Origin: Parvibaculum sp049671045
GTDB lineage: Bacteria; Pseudomonadota; Alphaproteobacteria; Parvibaculales; Parvibaculaceae
Direction: 5' to 3'
Length of the DNA: 30,917 nucleotides
Assembly (NCBI RefSeq): GCF_049671045.1
Contig: NZ_JBATUH010000095.1
Coordinates: forward strand, 1 to 30,917
Shown here: positions 1 to 8,456 of the stretch, piece after piece
Layout: every line of letters begins with the position of its first letter
Position numbering within the stretch: position 1 is the first letter of the stretch
Notes under the pieces: generated by a model
Seen by the model: the letters and a program-made list of their open reading frames with translations, nothing else
Database searches by the model: none
Told to the model about the DNA's origin: nothing
Made by a program: the position numbers and the translations under genes

Positions 1-521
1 ATGGCATGAGCCTCGGGCCGGCCGATCTCGCCGCCTCGCGCAAGATGAAGACGACCCGCGTCGGCGGCGGCCATCCCTTCTACCGCGTGCTCGAGGATAC
101 GCGCGCCGACGGGGGCCCGCGCGCTTCCGCGCAGCAGGATCTCTGGCACTACACATTCGCCAAGATGGTGGACGCCTGCTGTTCCAACGGCATTCGCCCG
201 TTCTACGGGCCGTTCGGCGATATTCAGGATCTCGAAGGCTGCGAGCAGCAGTTCCGCAACGCCTTCCTCATGGGATGCGTCGGCGCATGGACGCTGCATC
301 CCAACCAGATCGCCATCGCCAAGCGCGTCTTCAGCCCGGAGCCGGATGAGGTTCTCTTCGCCAAGAGGATTCTCGAAGCCATGCCGGATGGTCGCGGCGT
401 CGCCATGATCGACGGCAAGATGCAGGATGATGCGACCTGGAAGCAGGCCAAGGTCATCGTCGATCTCGCCCGGCGCGTCGCCGCGCGCGATCCCGAGCTT
501 GCCAAGGCTTACGGCTTCTGA
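1..521 (+). CDS. HpcH/HpaI aldolase/citrate lyase family protein, malyl-CoA-lyase-like (3' part)
   Basis: The frame is open from the left edge (first full codon at base 3) to a TGA at 519-521, so only about the last 172 residues are present and the real start lies outside the window. The C-terminal text, with GMSLGPADLAASRKMKTTRV near the edge and MIDGKMQDDATWKQAKV near the end, matches the L-malyl-CoA/beta-methylmalyl-CoA lyase branch of the CitE-like TIM-barrel family. That branch cleaves or forms 3-hydroxydiacid-CoA thioesters, or hydrolyses malyl-CoA in the Mcl2 variant. The substrate cannot be fixed because the N-terminal half with most Mg and CoA contacts is missing. It ends convergently with the flavin oxidoreductase, with a strong hairpin between them. 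Confidence 0.85.
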   Translation, partial: GMSLGPADLAASRKMKTTRVGGGHPFYRVLEDTRADGGPRASAQQDLWHYTFAKMVDACCSNGIRPFYGPFGDIQDLEGCEQQFRNAFLMGCVGAWTLHPNQIAIAKRVFSPEPDEVLFAKRILEAMPDGRGVAMIDGKMQDDATWKQAKVIVDLARRVAARDPELAKAYGF

Positions 522-540
522 CCGCCGCGAAATTCGTTAC

Positions 541-570
541 GCCATGCGCGGGATCGCTCCCGCGCATGGC
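541..570. terminator. Perfect 13-bp inverted repeat between convergent genes
   Basis: GCCATGCGCGGGA, a TCGC loop, then the exact reverse complement TCCCGCGCATGGC. It lies between two convergent stop codons (521 and 585). There is no clear U-tract on either side, so it may act as a bidirectional hairpin or Rho-assisted end rather than a textbook intrinsic terminator. Confidence 0.65.
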
Positions 571-584
571 AGAACGAAAGCCCG

Positions 585-1688
585 TCAGTAAAGCGTCGCG
601 AGCGCTTCAGGCTTGAAGGGCATGAGCGCCTCATAGCGCTCTTCGTGGATCTTGCGCGACCATTCCGGATCGACGAGCAGCGCTCGGCCGACCGCGACGA
701 GATCGAACTCGTCGTTCTCCAGACGCGCGAGAAGATCGTCGATCCCCGTCGCTTCCGAGGACTGGCCCTGGAAGGAGCCGATGAACTCGCCCGAGAGGCT
801 GACGCTGCCGACCGTAATCGAAGGCTTGCCGGTGAGTTTCTTCGCCCAGCCTGCGAAATTGAGCGTCGAGCCCTCGAATTCCGGCTCCCAGAAGCGGCGC
901 TGCGAGCAATGGAAACAATCGACGCCCGCTTCCGAAAGCACCTTCAGGAACTCGCCGAGAAGCTCCGGCGTCGGCGCGAGCCGCGCGGTGTAGTCCTGCT
1001 GCTTCCACTGCGAAAGGCGCAGGATGAGCGGATAGTCCTTGCCGACCTCGCGCCGCACCGCCTCGATGATCTCGATGGCGAAACGTTCGCGCTTGAGCAT
1101 GCTGCCGCCATATTCGTCATCGCGCTGGTTGAGCCCTTCCCACAGGAACTGGTCGATGAGGTAGCCATGCGCGCCATGAAGCTCGACGCCGTCGAAGCCA
1201 AGCTCGCGCGCGTCGGCGGCCGCGCGCGCGAAGGCGTCGACCACGCTCTGGATATGCGCCTTCGTCATCGGCTCGCTGACCTGCTTGCCCGGCTTCGACA
1301 TGCCGGAGGGCCCAGCGCTCGGCACCTCCGGATTGGCGACATTGCCTTTCGGGTTGCGCGCCATGCCGACATGCCAAAGCTGCGGCATGATCTTGCCGCC
1401 GACACCGTGAACCTCCTCGACGACGCGCTTCCACCCCTTGAGCGCATCGCCGTGGAAATTCGGAATGTTCACATCCATCGACGACACGGGATCGTTGACC
1501 GTGGTGCCCTCGGTGATGATGAGGCCGGTCATGTTCTCGGCGCGGCGGCGGTAATAGGCCGCGACTTCGGGCCCCGGAATGCTGCCCGGCGATTTCGAGC
1601 GCGTCATGGGTGCCATGACGATGCGGTTTTCAAGCGTCAGGCCGTTGATCGTGAAGGGCCGGAACAGTGGGGCTACGGATCGGCTCAT
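585..1688 (-). CDS. NADH:flavin oxidoreductase, Old Yellow Enzyme family
   Basis: FMN-dependent TIM-barrel ene-reductase of about 367 residues, normal for the family. It begins with the typical PLFRPFTINGLTLENRIVMAPMTR segment. It has QLWHVG at residues 103-108 and the substrate-anion-binding pair in GVELHGAHGYLIDQF (H171, H174). The C-terminal AVGRALLVDPEW motif binds the FMN phosphate. Such enzymes reduce the C=C bond of activated enals, enones or nitro compounds with NAD(P)H in the cytoplasm; the physiological substrate is unknown. I chose the ATG at 1688 because GGAG sits six bases before it. The upstream in-frame ATG at 1700 overlaps that ribosome-binding site and has none of its own. 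It is divergent from the ChbG-like gene. Confidence 0.93.
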   Translation of the reverse strand: MSRSVAPLFRPFTINGLTLENRIVMAPMTRSKSPGSIPGPEVAAYYRRRAENMTGLIITEGTTVNDPVSSMDVNIPNFHGDALKGWKRVVEEVHGVGGKIMPQLWHVGMARNPKGNVANPEVPSAGPSGMSKPGKQVSEPMTKAHIQSVVDAFARAAADARELGFDGVELHGAHGYLIDQFLWEGLNQRDDEYGGSMLKRERFAIEIIEAVRREVGKDYPLILRLSQWKQQDYTARLAPTPELLGEFLKVLSEAGVDCFHCSQRRFWEPEFEGSTLNFAGWAKKLTGKPSITVGSVSLSGEFIGSFQGQSSEATGIDDLLARLENDEFDLVAVGRALLVDPEWSRKIHEERYEALMPFKPEALATLY

Positions 1689-1826
1689 ACGTTTCTCCAT
1701 ATTGGCGCCGTGAAACCTCGGGATTCACGACAAATTGCAATTGATGTCATATTGGCTCACCGGCAAAGAAGCGCAATTGCCGCTTTGAAGATCGGGGCGT
1801 CAAAATCGAACAGGGGGAAGCGCCGC

Positions 1827-2723
1827 ATGGGACCTAATCCGGCACTGGCGAAACTTGGATTTGCGGAAAGCGAGCGGGTCGCCATTCTCCATGTCGACGA
1901 TGTGGGTATGTGCGGTGCTTCGCTTAGCGCCTTTGCCGATCTTTGGGAGCGGCGCGAAGTGACCTGCGGCTCGGTCATGGTGCCCTGCCCGTGGTTTCGC
2001 GCCACGGCCGCCTGGGCGCGCGCGCATCCCGACGCCGATCTCGGCGTTCATGCCACGCTGACGAGCGAATGGACCGGCTATCGCTGGGGTCCCGTCTCGA
2101 CGCGCGATCCGGCGAGCGGCCTCATGGATGGCGAACGCTGCTTCCCGCGCACATCCGCGGAAGTGGCCGCCAATGCGCGGGCTGATGCCGTGGGCACCGA
2201 ACTCCGCCTCCAGATCGCGATGGCGCGCGAGGCCGGGATCGAGCCCACCCATCTCGACACGCATATGGGATCGGTCATGGATTCGCAGCTCTATGAGCCC
2301 TTCATCGCGGCCGCGCTCACCGCCGGCGTTCAGCCCTTCGGGCTCAGGCTCCAGCCCGAGCAATGGCGCAAGGGCGGCTATGACGAACCGACCGCGACCG
2401 AACTCACCGCCAGGACGATGGCGCTCGAGGCCGAAGGCGTGCCCATGCTCGACCGCATCTTCCAGCTCTCGCTTTCGATCGAGGAGGACCGGCTGGATCG
2501 CACCCTCGACATGGTCCAGCGCATCGAGCCCGGGCAGATCGGTTATGTCGTCTTTCACCCCGCCCATGACACGGAGGAGATACGCGCCATTTGCCCCGAT
2601 TGGCGTTCCCGCGTGAGCGATTATGAACTGCTGGCGTCGGGGCGCGTCCGTTCCGCGCTTTCCGCGCGTGGCGTTCACCTCATCGGCTGCCGCGAGTTGC
2701 AGGGGATCATGCCCGCGCGATAG
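1827..2723 (+). CDS. ChbG/YdjC-family carbohydrate deacetylase
   Basis: A 298-residue protein of the YdjC/ChbG family, metal-dependent deacetylases that remove N-acetyl groups from chito-oligosaccharides or related amino sugars. Visible catalytic and metal motifs are the aspartate pair in HVDDVG (D24, D25), VHATLT (H75) and THLDTHMG (H142, D144, H146). The C-terminal VVFHPAHDTEEI and the following SRVSDYELL are also typical. The ATG at 1827 is preceded by a GGGGGAAG ribosome-binding site. The frame stays open far upstream (to about 645), but that stretch lies antisense inside the flavin oxidoreductase gene and is not coding. No sugar-uptake or chitinase genes are nearby, so the substrate is unknown. 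Confidence 0.88.
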   Translation: MGPNPALAKLGFAESERVAILHVDDVGMCGASLSAFADLWERREVTCGSVMVPCPWFRATAAWARAHPDADLGVHATLTSEWTGYRWGPVSTRDPASGLMDGERCFPRTSAEVAANARADAVGTELRLQIAMAREAGIEPTHLDTHMGSVMDSQLYEPFIAAALTAGVQPFGLRLQPEQWRKGGYDEPTATELTARTMALEAEGVPMLDRIFQLSLSIEEDRLDRTLDMVQRIEPGQIGYVVFHPAHDTEEIRAICPDWRSRVSDYELLASGRVRSALSARGVHLIGCRELQGIMPAR

Positions 2724-2787
2724 GGCTTCCCGGTGACCCAGCCCACCTGATATTCTTTATGTGTTTTTCTGGAGAGCAAACGACGCC

Positions 2788-3120
2788 ATGGAGATCAACC
2801 GGCAGGCGAAATTCAGGATCGGCCAGATCGTGCGCCACAGGATCTATCCCTTCCGCGGGGTCATCTACGATGTAGATCCGACCTTCAACAATACGGAAGA
2901 ATGGTGGCAGTCGATCCCCGAGGAGGTTCGTCCGCGCAAGGACCAGCCTTTCTACCACCTGCTCGCCGAGAACTCCGAAACCGAATATGTCGCCTATGTC
3001 TCCGAGCAGAACCTCCTCGCTGACGATTCCGGCAAGCCTGTCCGCCACCCGCAGGTGAACGAGATGTTCGGCCCGATGCGCGACGGCGCCTATACCATCC
3101 GTCTCAAGAACGCTCACTAA
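2788..3120 (+). CDS. hspQ: Heat shock protein HspQ
   Basis: A 110-residue protein covering the full HspQ/YccV family length. Characteristic segments are KFRIGQIVRHRIYPFRGVIY, DPTFNNTEEWW, QPFYHLLAE and YVSEQNLL. In enterobacteria the protein binds hemimethylated oriC DNA, is heat induced, and acts as a specificity-enhancing factor for Lon protease; those roles are carried over by family. I took the ATG at 2788. GGAG lies 13 bases upstream, a rather long spacing. A GTG at 2761 could add nine residues not expected from the family. It follows the ChbG-like gene by 64 bases and may be transcribed alone. Confidence 0.93.
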   Translation: MEINRQAKFRIGQIVRHRIYPFRGVIYDVDPTFNNTEEWWQSIPEEVRPRKDQPFYHLLAENSETEYVAYVSEQNLLADDSGKPVRHPQVNEMFGPMRDGAYTIRLKNAH

Positions 3121-3251
3121 ACCCCACCCTCCCCGGCGACGAATTCGGATGAGCGTGCCGGCGGCTCGTGCTATCGGTCTCTGGCGCCGTCACAGGCGCG
3201 GGAGGGACGGGCCCCGCCGGCGCCTCGCCCCTCCATATGGGAGGGCAAACG

Positions 3252-3974
3252 GTGCGGCGCGACAGAAGGCCATATTTCATTCGGCGGCTGCAGAATGGCT
3301 GGCTTCGTTTCTATACGAGGAAATACATCGCCCCCGCATTCGATGCCGTCGGGCCCGGCCTCTCGGTCACCAGCCCGCGCGACATAGAGATCTGGGGCGG
3401 GAATATCCGCGTCGGCGCCTGCGCTCATATCCACGCCTCGCGCGGCAACCCCACCCGCCTCTGCACATGGACGACGGATGGCCGCGAAGGGCGGCTGACG
3501 CTCGGCGACTATGTGCTGGTGAGCCCGGGGACGCAGATCATCGCTTCGGAAAGCATCGAGATCGGCTCCAACACGATGATTGCGAGCGGCTGCTACATCT
3601 CCGATTCCGACTGGCACGACACATATGACCGGACACGCGAACTGGGCAAGCACGCCCCGATCGTCATTGGCGAGAATGTCTGGCTCGGCGTGCGCGTCAT
3701 CGTCGGCAAGGGCGTCACGATCGGCGATAACAGCATCATTGGCGCGGGCTCGGTCGTGACGCGCGACATACCCGCAAATTCGATCGCCGCCGGAAATCCA
3801 GCCCGCGTCGTCCGCGAGATCGACACGTCTCGCGCCATGCGCAAGCGCGCCGATCTCTTCAACGATCCGGCGCTTGGCGAGCGCGACATGGACAGGCTGA
3901 TGCGCTATCTGCTTCGGGAGAACACGCTGTTCGGATGGCTCCGCAGCGTATTCTCTCCGACGCGGGAGGATTAG
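3252..3974 (+). CDS. Left-handed beta-helix (hexapeptide repeat) acyltransferase
   Basis: A 240-residue acyltransferase of the NodL/LacA/WbbJ type. Imperfect [LIV]-G-x4 hexapeptide repeats run from about residue 45 to 185, for example VIGENVWLGVRVIVGKGVTIGDN. The SDSDWHDT motif supplies the likely catalytic histidine (H122), and the helix closes with the usual AAGNPARVVREI. These enzymes transfer acetyl (or another acyl) from acyl-CoA to a sugar hydroxyl or amine. I chose the GTG at 3252 because GGAGGG sits at ideal distance. An in-frame ATG at 3237 lacks such a site. Its TAG overlaps the stop codon of the convergent IalB-family gene by 4 bp. No glycan cluster surrounds it. Confidence 0.87.
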   Translation: MRRDRRPYFIRRLQNGWLRFYTRKYIAPAFDAVGPGLSVTSPRDIEIWGGNIRVGACAHIHASRGNPTRLCTWTTDGREGRLTLGDYVLVSPGTQIIASESIEIGSNTMIASGCYISDSDWHDTYDRTRELGKHAPIVIGENVWLGVRVIVGKGVTIGDNSIIGAGSVVTRDIPANSIAAGNPARVVREIDTSRAMRKRADLFNDPALGERDMDRLMRYLLRENTLFGWLRSVFSPTRED

Positions 3975-4546
3975 GCCTTCGGCTTCGGCAGATCCGCGAT
4001 GGCCTTGGAATAGCCGTCGAGCTTGACCGGAACCTTCACGTCGCCCTGACCGGCATGCTTGAAAATGACGTCAAGCTCCTTGCCGCTCTTCAGCGCCTTC
4101 AGCTGCTCGGCCGTCAGCGGCGCCTCGGCCTGACACCCCATGGGCAGGCAAAAGAGGAACGGGCCGCCGAACTTCGTCTTGTTGTCGACGCTGATGCCGA
4201 TGCCGGGCGGCAGGATCGTTCCGAGCGGCGTCACCGCAAAGATGAACATGCTGCCGTCGGTCTTCTTCGGAATGTAGCCAACGCCCAGATAGAGGATGCG
4301 CTGCTTGCCGTCCTCGACGCGAATGTCGACAAAGGCATGGCATTCCTTCTGTTTGGCGTCCTTCGGATTGAGGTCGCAGCGCGTCGCCCAGACGCCGAAT
4401 TTCTTGATGACAGGCTTCGGCGCCTGCTCCGCGGTTCCGGCGGATGCATCGGGTTTGGCGGGCTCTGCCGCCATCGAAGCCGTAACGACAAAGGGCGCAA
4501 TGAGTGCTGCGACGAAGACGCCGAGCGCCGCGCGACGGAAAGACAT
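3971..4546 (-). CDS. Invasion-associated locus B (IalB) family secreted protein
   Basis: A 191-residue exported protein. Residues 1-26 form a signal peptide (basic MSFRR, hydrophobic core, cleavage likely after SMA). The mature part has the IalB-family layout: KKFGVWATRC, then paired cysteines (C57, C69, C133, C138) that are probably disulfide-bonded in the periplasm, with a KKTDGSMF strand and an FCLPMGC segment. The founding Bartonella protein promotes erythrocyte invasion. The family is widespread in free-living alphaproteobacteria, so no virulence role should be inferred. An AGGAT ribosome-binding site precedes the ATG, and a candidate sigma-70 promoter lies about 70 bases upstream. Confidence 0.85.
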   Translation of the reverse strand: MSFRRAALGVFVAALIAPFVVTASMAAEPAKPDASAGTAEQAPKPVIKKFGVWATRCDLNPKDAKQKECHAFVDIRVEDGKQRILYLGVGYIPKKTDGSMFIFAVTPLGTILPPGIGISVDNKTKFGGPFLFCLPMGCQAEAPLTAEQLKALKSGKELDVIFKHAGQGDVKVPVKLDGYSKAIADLPKPKA

Positions 4547-4616
4547 GGGGTGATCCTTTCTTGGGCCTCAGATCGGCCTGCAAAACGCGACAGGCGCACC
4601 GGCCGGGCCGCCGCGG

Positions 4617-4647
4617 ATTATAGAGATATCCAGATTGCCTTGATCAA
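4617..4647 (-). promoter_or_regulatory. Candidate sigma-70 promoter for the IalB-family gene
   Basis: Read on the minus strand there is TTGATC (4647-4642), a 19-base spacer, and an exact TATAAT (4622-4617). A start of transcription near 4610 would give a leader of about 64 bases to the ATG at 4546. The spacer is longer than the optimal 17, so activity is uncertain. Confidence 0.4.
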
Positions 4648-4733
4648 CCCGAAAACGGGAAAGATTTGAAGTAACCTTACTGCCGATTCTGGTAGAGGTG
4701 CCGGAGGATTGCGGCAAGACGGAGGCGGACCGG

Positions 4734-6551
4734 GTGAGATTTTGTCTTGTGCTGTTCGGCGCCATCATGGCTCTCGGCGTCCTGGCGCTGCCGAGGCCGG
4801 CCGAGGCAGGCCCCAGCCACGCCATCGCCATGCATGGCACGCCGCTCTATCCGGCGAACTTCCATCATTTCGGTTTCACCAACCCGGCCGCGCCCAAGGG
4901 CGGAACAATCCGCTTCGCGGCGGTCGGCACCTTCGACAGTCTCAATCCTTTCATCGTCAGGGGAACGGCGGCTGTCGGCTTGCGTGAACAGGTGTTCGAG
5001 AGCCTGATGGCGCGCGGCTATGACGAGCCCTTCAGCCTCTACGGGCTTCTCGCCGAAACGATTGAGACGCCACCCGACCGAAGCTGGGTCGCCTTCCGCC
5101 TCAGGCCGGAGGCACGGTTTTCAGACGGGACGCCGGTCACGGTCGACGATGTCGTCTATTCGCTCGAAACGCTGCGCGACAAAGGCAGGCCCAACTACCG
5201 GACCTATTATTCCAAGGTCACGAAAATCGAACGGCCGGACGCAAGAACCGTCAAATTCATTCTCGCTCCGGGCGAGGACACCCACACACCTGACCGGGAA
5301 ATGCCGCTCATTCTCGGCCTCATGCCCATCATCCCGAAGCATGTTTACGAAAAGAGATCGTTCGATCAGTCGGGGCTGGATTTGCCCGTGGGCAGCGGCC
5401 CCTATGTCGTGGACGAGGTGAAGCCCGGCGCGCGCATCGCCTATCGGCGCGACCCGAACTACTGGGGGCGCGAGCTTGCCGTGAACCGGGGCCGCTACAA
5501 TATCGAGCGCGTCGTTTACGATTACTATCGCGACAGCAATTCGTCCTTCGAGGCGTTCAAGGCCGGGCTCTATGACGCGCGGCCGGAAACGGACCCCGGC
5601 CGCTGGACGGGCGAGTATGATTTTCCGGCGGCGAAAGCCGGACAAGTGCGCAAGATCGCCTTCAAAACGGCGATGCCATCGGGCATGAAGGCTCTGGTCT
5701 TCAATACGCGCCGCCCCTTCTTTGCCGACAGGCGCGTGCGGATCGCGCTCACTTATCTCTTCGACTTCGAGTGGACGAACAGGACGCTCTATCACAATGC
5801 CTACAAGCGCACGGAGAGCTACTTCGACAATTCCGAACTCTCGTCGCATGCACGCGCCGCCAGCCTGCGCGAGCGCGAGCTTCTGGCGCCATTTCCCGAT
5901 GCGGTCAGGCCCGACATCATGGCGCATGGCTATGAGGCGCCGGTGAGTGACGGCTCGGGCCAGAACCGCATGAACCGCCAGAAGGCGCTGGCGCTGCTGC
6001 GCGAGGCCGGCTACGACATTCGGGACGGAAAGGTCGTTAATGCAGCGACGAATACGCCGCTCTCATTCGAGATCCTCGTGGCGACGCCCGCCGACGAAAG
6101 GCTCGCCCTCGTCTATGCGAATATGGTGCGCCGCGCCGGCATAGATGCGCGTGTGCGGAACGTCGATGCAAGCCAGTATCAGGGCCGCCTCGACGCCTAT
6201 GATTACGACATGATCTTCTATGAGTGGTCGCAGTCACTCTCGCCGGGCAATGAGCAGAGCTTCTACTGGGGCTCGGCCGCCGCCGACGAGAACGGCACGC
6301 GCAACTATATGGGTGTGAAGAGCAAGGCCATCGACGCCATGATCGAGGCAATGCTGGCGGCGCGGACCCATGAGGAATTCGTCGCTGCCGTTCGCGCGCT
6401 CGATCGCGTGCTCATGGCCGGGAACTACGTCATCCCCCTCTTCTATTCGCCGACGCAATGGGTCGCGCTCTGGAACCGGGTGAAGGTGCCCCCGCGCACA
6501 TCGCTCTATGGCTACCGAACCGACGCCTGGTGGATCGGGGCGCAGCCGTAA
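4734..6551 (+). CDS. ABC transporter substrate-binding protein, family 5 (YejA-like)
   Basis: A 605-residue periplasmic solute-binding protein of the oligopeptide (SBP_bac_5) family. Residues 1-25 form a signal peptide ending in RPAEA. The mature start, HGTPLYPANFHHFGFTNP, followed by PKGGTIRFAAVGTFDSLNPF, is typical of YejA-type proteins, which bind microcin C or peptidoglycan-derived peptides in studied members. The family signature around RLRPEARFSDGTPVTVDDVV is present. I chose the GTG at 4734 because GGAGG lies eight bases upstream and it gives a clean signal peptide; a GTG at 4698 would bury the signal. Permease and ATPase genes are not adjacent: the next gene is on the other strand. 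Confidence 0.92.
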   Translation: MRFCLVLFGAIMALGVLALPRPAEAGPSHAIAMHGTPLYPANFHHFGFTNPAAPKGGTIRFAAVGTFDSLNPFIVRGTAAVGLREQVFESLMARGYDEPFSLYGLLAETIETPPDRSWVAFRLRPEARFSDGTPVTVDDVVYSLETLRDKGRPNYRTYYSKVTKIERPDARTVKFILAPGEDTHTPDREMPLILGLMPIIPKHVYEKRSFDQSGLDLPVGSGPYVVDEVKPGARIAYRRDPNYWGRELAVNRGRYNIERVVYDYYRDSNSSFEAFKAGLYDARPETDPGRWTGEYDFPAAKAGQVRKIAFKTAMPSGMKALVFNTRRPFFADRRVRIALTYLFDFEWTNRTLYHNAYKRTESYFDNSELSSHARAASLRERELLAPFPDAVRPDIMAHGYEAPVSDGSGQNRMNRQKALALLREAGYDIRDGKVVNAATNTPLSFEILVATPADERLALVYANMVRRAGIDARVRNVDASQYQGRLDAYDYDMIFYEWSQSLSPGNEQSFYWGSAAADENGTRNYMGVKSKAIDAMIEAMLAARTHEEFVAAVRALDRVLMAGNYVIPLFYSPTQWVALWNRVKVPPRTSLYGYRTDAWWIGAQP

Positions 6552-6570
6552 GCTGAAGCCGGGGGCCTTC

Positions 6571-7329
6571 TCAGCGCGGCGTGCGCGCGAAGATCGCTTC
6601 GAGGCTCGTCATGTTCATGCCGTGCTTCACGTAGTTATACGGCGTGACATTGACGGCCTTGATGAGCGCCCGCTCGATCTCCGTGCCGGGGCTTCCGTCG
6701 GCATTCGGCACCATGTCGAAATCGATGACATTGATGCAGGCCGGGTCCTGCTCGAAAGCGTGAACCGCGGCGAGCCCGCTGCCACGCGCGCCAAGCGCTG
6801 CCCAGCCGAGGATCAGCCGGTTGATACCCTCATGCGCCGCGATCAGCATGGTCTGCCAGCCCGGCTCCGTGAGAAGCCTCCTGATGGCGCCGACGGCGCG
6901 GCGCTCGGCCTCGGTGAAAAGCTCGCCGCCTTCGAGCATCCGCGCGCCGGGGTCCGACGCATAGGAAAAATGAAAGGCCATCTGCGCGGCAAGTTCCGCC
7001 CGGCTCTTCACATTGGCGAACCGGCCACCGTGAATCTCGACGAGTTCGGCTTCGGTCTCGAGTTGCGGCCGCGCCTCGGCGGGCTGCTCGGCCAGCACGA
7101 AGCCGGCCGTCTCCCTCGTGCGCGGAACGCCCGATGAAATCGCCCGGTCGAAGCGGACTTGCGACAGGGCCCTGCCTGCCGCGATGGCCTGCTCCTGACC
7201 GCGCGATGTCAACGGGACGACCTTGGTATCGCCGCCGGCAGCGGCGATCTCCGGTCCGAAATAATCGACATGGCCGTGGCGCATCAGATAGATGCGCCGC
7301 CGGCCCGTCAGTCCCGGCGCGGCTGTCAA
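6571..7329 (-). CDS. Histidine phosphatase (phosphoglycerate-mutase-like) family protein
   Basis: A protein of about 252 residues in branch 1 of the histidine phosphatase superfamily. The catalytic LMRHGH motif is at residues 15-20 (R17, H18 nucleophile). SSGVPRTRETA (R70/R72), a glutamate in ELVEIHGG and the second histidine in IAAHEGINR (H166) complete the active site. The only sensible start before the RHG motif is a TTG at 7329, whose last two bases overlap the TGA of the upstream racemase gene (TTGA). A GGAAG lies close before it. This predicts translational coupling with the racemase. The substrate is unknown; the tail after about residue 230 is not a standard part of the fold. Start choice is less sure than the function. 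Confidence 0.82.
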   Translation of the reverse strand: MTAAPGLTGRRRIYLMRHGHVDYFGPEIAAAGGDTKVVPLTSRGQEQAIAAGRALSQVRFDRAISSGVPRTRETAGFVLAEQPAEARPQLETEAELVEIHGGRFANVKSRAELAAQMAFHFSYASDPGARMLEGGELFTEAERRAVGAIRRLLTEPGWQTMLIAAHEGINRLILGWAALGARGSGLAAVHAFEQDPACINVIDFDMVPNADGSPGTEIERALIKAVNVTPYNYVKHGMNMTSLEAIFARTPR

Positions 7330-8456
7330 ATTGCTTCCGCCTTCTTCAGGCCCTCGACGTCGCCGTCCGAGAAGCCCCAGCCCTTCAGCACCTCGACCGT
7401 GTTCTCGCCAACCTGCGGCACCGGCCCCTGGATCTTCGAAGGCGTGCGCGAGAAGCGCGGCGCGATGTTGGGCTGCGCCACGCCATCGACGACGACGATC
7501 GTCTCGCGCGCCTTGTTGTGCGGGTGATCCTTCGCTTCGGTGATCGAGAGAACCGGCGCGAAACAGATATCCGTGCCCTCCATGATCGCGCACCACTCGT
7601 CGCGCGTCTTGGTCTTGAACACGGCTTCGATCTTCGCCTTCAGCTCCGGCCACTTCGCACGGTCCATCTGTGCGTCCCAGATGGCGTCCGTGAGCCCGGC
7701 CTTCTCGCGCAGGATGGCGTAGAACTGCGGCTCGATCGAACCGATCGAAATCCACTTGCCGTCCTTCGTCTCATAGGTGTCGTAGAAATGTGCGCCGCCA
7801 TCGAGCATGTTCGTGCCATGCGGCTCCTGCCACATGCCCGATGCGGTGAAGCCATAGAACATCGCCATGAGCGAGGTGGCACCATCCGTCATCGCCGCGT
7901 CGACGACCTGCCCCTTGCCGGTCCTGTTCGCCTCGACAAGCGCCGCGAGCATACCCATGGCGAGGTAGAGCGCGCCGCCGCCGAAATCGCCCACGAGGTT
8001 GAGCGGCGGCACCGGCTTCTCGCCCGGACGGCCGATCGCGTGGAGCGCGCCCGTCAGCGAAATATAGTTGATGTCATGGCCCGCCGTCGGCGCGAGGGGG
8101 CCGGTCTGGCCCCAGCCGGTCATGCGGCCGTAAACGAGTTTCGGATTGCGCTTGAGGCAGACATCCGGCCCGAGGCCGAGGCGTTCCATGACGCCAGGGC
8201 GGAACCCTTCCTGGAGAATGTCGGCCTTCTCGATCAGCTTGAGCGCGGTCTCGACCGCCTCCGGCTTCTTCAGATCGAGCGCGATGGAGCGCTTGCCGCG
8301 GCTGGCAATGTCGAACTTCGAGCCGCCGCGCGTGCCCTTGCGATCGATGCGGACAACCTCCGCGCCCATATCCGCCAGAAGCATGCCGCAGAACGGGCCT
8401 GGCCCAATGCCCGCGAATTCGACGACCTTGATGCCTGACAGCGGCCCGCTACCCAT
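7326..8456 (-). CDS. Alpha-methylacyl-CoA racemase (CaiB/BaiF CoA-transferase family III)
   Basis: A 376-residue protein collinear with alpha-methylacyl-CoA racemases. It carries the proposed racemase residues H127 (in AGHDINYISLTG), D157 (in NLVGDFGGGAL) and E242 (in IGSIEPQFY). These sit one position from H126/D156/E241 of the Mycobacterium MCR enzyme. The linker NMLDGGAHFYDTYET is also racemase-like rather than CoA-transferase-like. The enzyme would interconvert (2R)- and (2S)-methylacyl-CoA so that branched fatty acids or sterol side chains can enter beta-oxidation. An AAGGGAG site precedes the ATG. It is first of a two-gene unit with the histidine phosphatase and divergent from an acyl-CoA ligase. 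Confidence 0.9.
   Translation of the reverse strand: MGSGPLSGIKVVEFAGIGPGPFCGMLLADMGAEVVRIDRKGTRGGSKFDIASRGKRSIALDLKKPEAVETALKLIEKADILQEGFRPGVMERLGLGPDVCLKRNPKLVYGRMTGWGQTGPLAPTAGHDINYISLTGALHAIGRPGEKPVPPLNLVGDFGGGALYLAMGMLAALVEANRTGKGQVVDAAMTDGATSLMAMFYGFTASGMWQEPHGTNMLDGGAHFYDTYETKDGKWISIGSIEPQFYAILREKAGLTDAIWDAQMDRAKWPELKAKIEAVFKTKTRDEWCAIMEGTDICFAPVLSITEAKDHPHNKARETIVVVDGVAQPNIAPRFSRTPSKIQGPVPQVGENTVEVLKGWGFSDGDVEGLKKAEAI

Noticed and set aside
645..1826. A long in-frame upstream extension of the ChbG-like gene
   Set aside because: It runs antisense through the Old Yellow Enzyme gene. The real start at 1827 has a good ribosome-binding site and the family's usual N-terminus.
2726..2760. 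A sigma-32-type heat-shock promoter before hspQ
   Set aside because: CTTCCC and CTTTAT-like elements are present, but their spacing of about 23 bases is too long for the known alphaproteobacterial sigma-32 pattern.
3971..4546. A virulence factor, from the name invasion-associated locus B
   Set aside because: The family is widespread in free-living alphaproteobacteria and nothing else nearby points to pathogenicity.
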